Positions 60,063-64,000 of a stretch of 64,000 bases of DNA are shown here, piece after piece. The translations under genes were made by a program, and so were the position numbers. The stretch is from Streptomyces sp. CB01580 (lineage in GTDB: Bacteria; Actinomycetota; Actinomycetes; Streptomycetales; Streptomycetaceae). The DNA is taken from contig NZ_LIXJ01000005.1 of the NCBI RefSeq assembly GCF_001905795.1, forward strand, positions 1 through 64,000, given 5' to 3'. The notes beneath the pieces were generated by a model that searched no databases, was not told where the DNA came from, and saw only the letters and a program-made list of their open reading frames with translations. The stretch's first letter is position 1. Every line of letters starts with the position of its first letter.

Positions 60063-61418
60063 TCAGCCCCACGCACCGAGGGTGAACTCGGCGATCAGCA
60101 CCGAGAGCAGGAACGAAGCGGTGATCGCGACGAGCCCGACCGGGACGATCTTCCAGCCGATGCGGCGCAGCAACGGCAGATCCTTGCCCAGCGACAGTCC
60201 CGCGAGGGTCAGCATGATCGTGGCGATGGACAGGAAGTCCACCGAGCCGACCAGGCTGTTGAGGCTGCCGGAGGCGAAGAACCACGGGCTGGACACGTAC
60301 GCGCCCACCGTGGTGATCCACACGATGGCGGAGATCTTCCGGCTGACCTTGGCGAGGAACAGACCGAGCAGCACCAGGCCCAGCAGCACGGCGTAGCCGC
60401 CGATGATGTTCCAGCTGATCGCGCCGGCCGCGACCGAGGCGGTGCCGAGGCCTAGCACCGTCAGGACGCCGAGCGACAGCCAGAGCGGGATCCTGATCTC
60501 GCCCGAGGCGGCGGCGACTTCCTCCCGGAAGGCGCGGTTCGCGGCGGCGGCGTCGTCCGTCGGGGCGTCGGCGGCGTCGGGCGTCGTCGTCTCCGGCGTG
60601 CGGGTGTCCTGACGGCGGGTGAGGACGCGGTAGAACCGGTCCGCCAGCGGCAGTGCCACGTAGATACCCACGTAGACGCCGAGGATGGTGGTGATGAGGT
60701 TCGACACCGCCGCCATGCCGAGGATGGCCTCCTCGTGCCCCGGGTACGCGGCCACGATGCTGGCCGAGGACGCGGCCATCATCGATCCCGAGCCGACGCC
60801 GGCGCCCATGGCGAGGGCCAGTGGGTCGAAGATGTTCCAGTTCGCCACCAGCGAGGTCAGGAGCGTGATGAACACCGCTCCGAACATCGTGCCGAACACA
60901 TACATGGCCAGGACGCCACGGTACTGGTCGGAGTCCGGCCCGTACTTCTCCGAGACCATCGCGAAGGACGGCTCGCGGTCCAGCGAGAAGGTGGCTCCGA
61001 CCGTGGCCTTGCCCAGGCGCAGTGCGACGGCGAGCGGCAGGGCGAGGGCCACCGTGCCCAGCAGATGGCCGATCTCCTGGAGCAGCAGCGCGGGCCCGGC
61101 CTTGACGAGCGTCGGCAGGCTGGGGCCGATGTTGAAGGCGAGCCGGGCGACCAGGAGCATCACCGCCACGCCGACGAGCGCGGACGCCACTTTCTGGAGA
61201 CGGATGCCGAGGGGCCGCACCTTCTGGAGCGACACCACCAGGCCCAGGATCAGGCCCCACACCATGGGGAAGACGATGACGGAGCCGACGCCCAGGTCGA
61301 TCTCGAGCTGCCCGAGGGCCTGCACGACCAGGGCGATGACCAGGGCGAGGGCGGCGATCGGCAGGGTCTGACGCGACCCGGCGACGCGGTCCTTGGCCGC
61401 GGCGGTGAGGTTGCTCAT
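60063..61418 (-). CDS. DUF3100-type integral membrane protein
   Basis: The 451-residue protein has about ten hydrophobic segments, broken by a hydrophilic cytoplasmic loop (about 288-325, rich in Thr, Asp and Ala), and small-residue runs such as GAGVGSGSMMAASSASIVAAYPGHEEA, as in the DUF3100 family. Members are predicted transporters with no proven substrate. Its ATG overlaps the stop of the M20 amidohydrolase gene (ATGA), so the pair is translated together. This suggests uptake of the amide or peptide-like compound the hydrolase cleaves. Confidence 0.78.
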   Translation of the reverse strand: MSNLTAAAKDRVAGSRQTLPIAALALVIALVVQALGQLEIDLGVGSVIVFPMVWGLILGLVVSLQKVRPLGIRLQKVASALVGVAVMLLVARLAFNIGPSLPTLVKAGPALLLQEIGHLLGTVALALPLAVALRLGKATVGATFSLDREPSFAMVSEKYGPDSDQYRGVLAMYVFGTMFGAVFITLLTSLVANWNIFDPLALAMGAGVGSGSMMAASSASIVAAYPGHEEAILGMAAVSNLITTILGVYVGIYVALPLADRFYRVLTRRQDTRTPETTTPDAADAPTDDAAAANRAFREEVAAASGEIRIPLWLSLGVLTVLGLGTASVAAGAISWNIIGGYAVLLGLVLLGLFLAKVSRKISAIVWITTVGAYVSSPWFFASGSLNSLVGSVDFLSIATIMLTLAGLSLGKDLPLLRRIGWKIVPVGLVAITASFLLSVLIAEFTLGAWG

Positions 61419-62641
61419 CTCGCCACCGCCTCCTGACGGACGTCACGGCGGTAGGCCGCGGCGATGAATCGGGGCCGGTGCTCGGCATGGCCCGCCGCGT
61501 CGACGACGGTCCAGGCGAGCGCACGGGCCGCCTCGAACATCATGTCGTACGCCAGGGGTGTGTCGGCGACGGCCGCGAAGGCGTGGGAGTGGATGGGCGC
61601 GTCGGCTCCCGGAATGCTCAGCCATGGATGCAGGCTGGGGATGACCTGGCTGACGTTGCCCATGTCGGTCGAACCGCCGGCGAGCCGGCCGCCGGAGGTG
61701 ACGTCCCGCCCGAAGGCAGCCATGGCCGACGTCCAGAAGCCCGCCAGCGCGTCGTCCTGCACGAGCGGCTCGTAGAGCGGCTCGGTGGCCTCGACGGTCA
61801 GCTCGGCGCCGGTCGCCAGGGCCGCGCCCTCGAAACACCGCCGGACACGCTCCAGCAGCGCCTCGTACTCGGGCAGGGTGAACGCCCGGCACTCGAAGTC
61901 GATGACGGCCCGCTCGGGGATGATGTTGGTGGCGACGCCGCCTTCGGAGACGAACAGCGCCACCCGCTGGTCGCCCGGCAGCTGCTGGCGCAGCAGGCCG
62001 ACGGCCACCTGGGAGAGCGTGGCGGCGTCGGCGGCGTTCACTCCCTGGTGGGGTGCGGCCGCGGCGTGCGCCGCACGTCCCCGGAACACGGCTCGGTACC
62101 GGCCGACCGCCTGCGCGGTGCTCCCTGCGGGGTTGTAGCCGACCCCGTCCTGTACCGGGTGGACCATCAGGGCCAGGCCCACCCCGTCGAACGCGCCGGC
62201 CTCCAGCAGCAGCGCCTTGCCGCCGCCGTGCTCCTCGGCCGGGGTGCCTATCGCCTTCAGCGTGATGCCGAGTTCGTCGACGTAAGGGGCCAGGGCCAGC
62301 GCGGCGGCAACCGAGGCGCCGGCGATGAGGTTGTGGCCGCAGGCGTGGCCGACCTCGGGCAGCGCGTCGTACTCGACGCAGAGCGCGACCGTCAGTTCGC
62401 CGCTGCCCGCGGTGGCGGTGAACGCGGTCGGCAGGCCGCCCGTGCCGCGCTCGACCGTGAACCCGCCCTCGGTGAGCAGCTCGGTGATCGCCGCGGCGGA
62501 CTCGGTCTCCTGGAAGGCGATTTCGGGACGCGCGTGCAGGGCGCGTGCCAGCTCGAGCACGCGGTCCTGCCAGTCCGACACGCCCGTGGAGGTGTCGGAC
62601 TTGAGCCGGCTGTCGGAGCCGGCGGGATTCTTCGTGGCCAC
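61415..62641 (-). CDS. M20-family amidohydrolase
   Basis: The 408-residue metallo-hydrolase resembles the AbgB / p-aminobenzoyl-glutamate and N-acyl amino acid hydrolases. It has the metal-site motif GHACGHNL, the catalytic Glu pair in GTPAEEHGGGK, a dimerisation domain (about 185-300) and a late metal His region (DMGNVSQVIPSLHPWLSI). It should cut an amide bond of a small molecule in the cytosol. It lies 9 bp after an aldehyde dehydrogenase gene and overlaps a DUF3100 transporter-like gene, forming a three-gene set. Confidence 0.85.
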   Translation of the reverse strand: MATKNPAGSDSRLKSDTSTGVSDWQDRVLELARALHARPEIAFQETESAAAITELLTEGGFTVERGTGGLPTAFTATAGSGELTVALCVEYDALPEVGHACGHNLIAGASVAAALALAPYVDELGITLKAIGTPAEEHGGGKALLLEAGAFDGVGLALMVHPVQDGVGYNPAGSTAQAVGRYRAVFRGRAAHAAAAPHQGVNAADAATLSQVAVGLLRQQLPGDQRVALFVSEGGVATNIIPERAVIDFECRAFTLPEYEALLERVRRCFEGAALATGAELTVEATEPLYEPLVQDDALAGFWTSAMAAFGRDVTSGGRLAGGSTDMGNVSQVIPSLHPWLSIPGADAPIHSHAFAAVADTPLAYDMMFEAARALAWTVVDAAGHAEHRPRFIAAAYRRDVRQEAVAR

Positions 62642-62650
62642 GGGTGCCTC

Positions 62651-64000
62651 CTAGTAGCTCAGTGAGGGGAACGGGGCGCCGGCGGCCCGGGTGGGCGTCC
62701 AGACGGCCTTGGTCTGCGTGTATTCGTCCAGCACTCCGGGACCGGAGGAGCGGCCGTGTCCGGAGTCCCCGAAGCCGCCGAAGGGCACCGCGACGTGGAT
62801 GGTCTTGTAGGCGTTGATCCAGAAGGTGCCGGATTTCACGGCGCGCGCGACGTGGTGGGCGCGGGCGACGTCCTGGGTCCAGACCGCCCCGGCCAGGCCG
62901 AAGTTCGTGGCGTTGGCGCGGGCGATGGCCTCCGCCTCGGTGTCGAAGGCGTCGGCGCCGACCACCGGTCCGAATACCTCGGTGGTCTCCAGCGGGTTGG
63001 CGGGCGTGACCCCGTCCAGCAGGGTGGGCAGCACCCAGTGTCCGCTCGCCAGCGCCGAGTCGGTGAGCCGGTCGGGCAGCTGTGTGCCGGTCACCCGGCG
63101 GGCGCCGCCCGCGAGCCCGGCCTCGATCAGCGAGGTGACCGTGCCGAACTGGGGCCGGGTGATGATGGGGCCGACCTCGGTGGTGGGGTCGAGGGGGTCC
63201 CCCAGTCGCAGCCGGGACGCTCGCTCGGCCACGCGTGCGATGAACTCCGCGTGCACGGAACGCTCCACGAGCAGCCTGGAGCCGGCCACGCACGACTGGC
63301 CCGCTCCGGAGAAGACGGCCGACACGGCGCCGTCGGCCGCGCGGTCCAGGTCGGCATCGGCGAAGACGATGTTGGCGCTCTTGCCGCCGAGTTCGAGGAC
63401 GGTCGGGATGCCGGCGCCCGCGGCGGCGACCGCCACCCGACGGCCGGTGGCGACCGAGCCGATGAAGGACACCTTGCCGACCCGGGAGTCGGAGGTGAGG
63501 GCGGCGCCGACGGTGGCGCCGAGGCCGGTGGCGACGTTGAACACGCCCTCCGGCAGCCCCGCCCGGTGGGCCAGCTGGGCCAGCCGCAGTGTGGAGGCCG
63601 GGGTGAATTCGCTGGGCTTGACGACGACGGCGTTGCCGGCCGCGAGCGGTGCGGCCGAGTTCCAGCCGCCCGTGAACAGGGGCGCGTTCCACGGGGTGAC
63701 GGCCACCACGACGCCCCAGGGGACCCGCTCGGTGTAGGTGTGCCAGTTGCCCGGGACGGGGATCGTGTGGCCCAGCAGCTTGTCCGCCCAGCCCGCGTAG
63801 TAGCCGAACATCTCGGCGACCTTGGCGGCCTCGGCGCGGGTGTCGCGGACGGGCTTGCCCGTGGTGGCGGATTCGAGGAGGGCGAGTTCCTCGGTGTGCT
63901 CGCCGATGGTCCGGGAGACTTCACGCAGGATCGCGGCCCGTTCGAACGGGTCGGTCGCGGCCCAGACCTCGGCCCCGCGGACGGCGGAGGCCAGCACGGA
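62651..64000 (-). CDS. NAD(P)-dependent aldehyde dehydrogenase, 5' end beyond the window
   Basis: The visible 449 residues show PWNAPLFTGGWN, KPSEFTPAST, FIGSVATGRRV, catalytic Glu in LELGGKSA and nucleophile Cys in GAGQSCVAG. The first tens of residues expected of this family are missing, so the gene continues past the right edge; the GTG near 63997 is more likely an internal valine. It is the most upstream visible gene of the operon with the M20 hydrolase and DUF3100 protein. An aldehyde-to-acid step preceding or following amide hydrolysis is inferred. Confidence 0.88.
   Translation of the reverse strand, partial: SVLASAVRGAEVWAATDPFERAAILREVSRTIGEHTEELALLESATTGKPVRDTRAEAAKVAEMFGYYAGWADKLLGHTIPVPGNWHTYTERVPWGVVVAVTPWNAPLFTGGWNSAAPLAAGNAVVVKPSEFTPASTLRLAQLAHRAGLPEGVFNVATGLGATVGAALTSDSRVGKVSFIGSVATGRRVAVAAAGAGIPTVLELGGKSANIVFADADLDRAADGAVSAVFSGAGQSCVAGSRLLVERSVHAEFIARVAERASRLRLGDPLDPTTEVGPIITRPQFGTVTSLIEAGLAGGARRVTGTQLPDRLTDSALASGHWVLPTLLDGVTPANPLETTEVFGPVVGADAFDTEAEAIARANATNFGLAGAVWTQDVARAHHVARAVKSGTFWINAYKTIHVAVPFGGFGDSGHGRSSGPGVLDEYTQTKAVWTPTRAAGAPFPSLSY

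Overview
The window is high-GC DNA with strong G/C bias at third codon positions, GTG and ATG starts, ATGA/GTGA stop-start overlaps and typical actinomycete families, such as the beta-ketoadipate pca operon with a PcaL fusion, an SGNH lipase, a large S8 protease and PaaX, IclR and TetR regulators. It looks like a chromosomal segment of a Streptomyces or close relative. No rRNA, tRNA, CRISPR array or insertion sequence was recognised. All names rest on motifs and gene order read by eye; no database search was run.

Left part (1-12.3 kb): an ABC exporter half-transporter; a lipoprotein beside a frame-disrupted ORF; a rifamycin phosphotransferase gene (rph) with a 19-bp inverted repeat upstream that matches the rifamycin-associated element; then a divergent ketone-oxidation locus (Baeyer-Villiger monooxygenase plus membrane protein on one side; saccharopine-dehydrogenase-like protein, alpha/beta hydrolase and PaaX-like regulator on the other). 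Two promoters of this locus carry the same CGATCG-N9-CGATCG element.

Middle-left (12.5-27.8 kb, all minus strand): an unusual iterative type I PKS / polyunsaturated-fatty-acid-synthase-like cluster. One 2278-residue protein reads (NPD-type reductase)x2-KS-AT-ACP-KR, the next reads KS-AT-DH-PPTase. They are followed by a free acyl carrier protein, an alpha/beta hydrolase, a family-1 glycosyltransferase and an ABC exporter that lost its ATPase C-terminus. The likely product is a glycosylated polyketide or fatty-acyl compound; I do not recognise it. An AT-richer gap and two secreted proteins (lysozyme-like, SGNH lipase) follow.

Middle-right (30.3-50.6 kb): an apparently complete catabolic island. 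A tandem-IclR regulator is divergent from pcaIJFHGBL, a 50-codon ORF, pobA and an HD phosphohydrolase. A single IclR regulator then precedes an eight-gene operon (P450, split dikinase-type phosphotransferase, SDR, [2Fe-2S] ferredoxin, ferredoxin reductase, HD phosphohydrolase, aldehyde dehydrogenase). This content matches the phosphorylation-first 4-cresol (cre) pathway described in Corynebacterium glutamicum. Together the genes could take 4-cresol through 4-cresyl phosphate, 4-hydroxybenzoate, protocatechuate and beta-ketoadipate to acetyl-CoA and succinyl-CoA.

Right part (50.7-64 kb): a secreted subtilase, a LuxR-type regulator, a second Baeyer-Villiger monooxygenase divergent from a beta-propeller lipoprotein with a TetR regulator and a 22-bp palindrome, a short-chain-dehydrogenase remnant, and a DUF3100 membrane protein / M20 amidohydrolase / aldehyde dehydrogenase operon that runs off the right edge.
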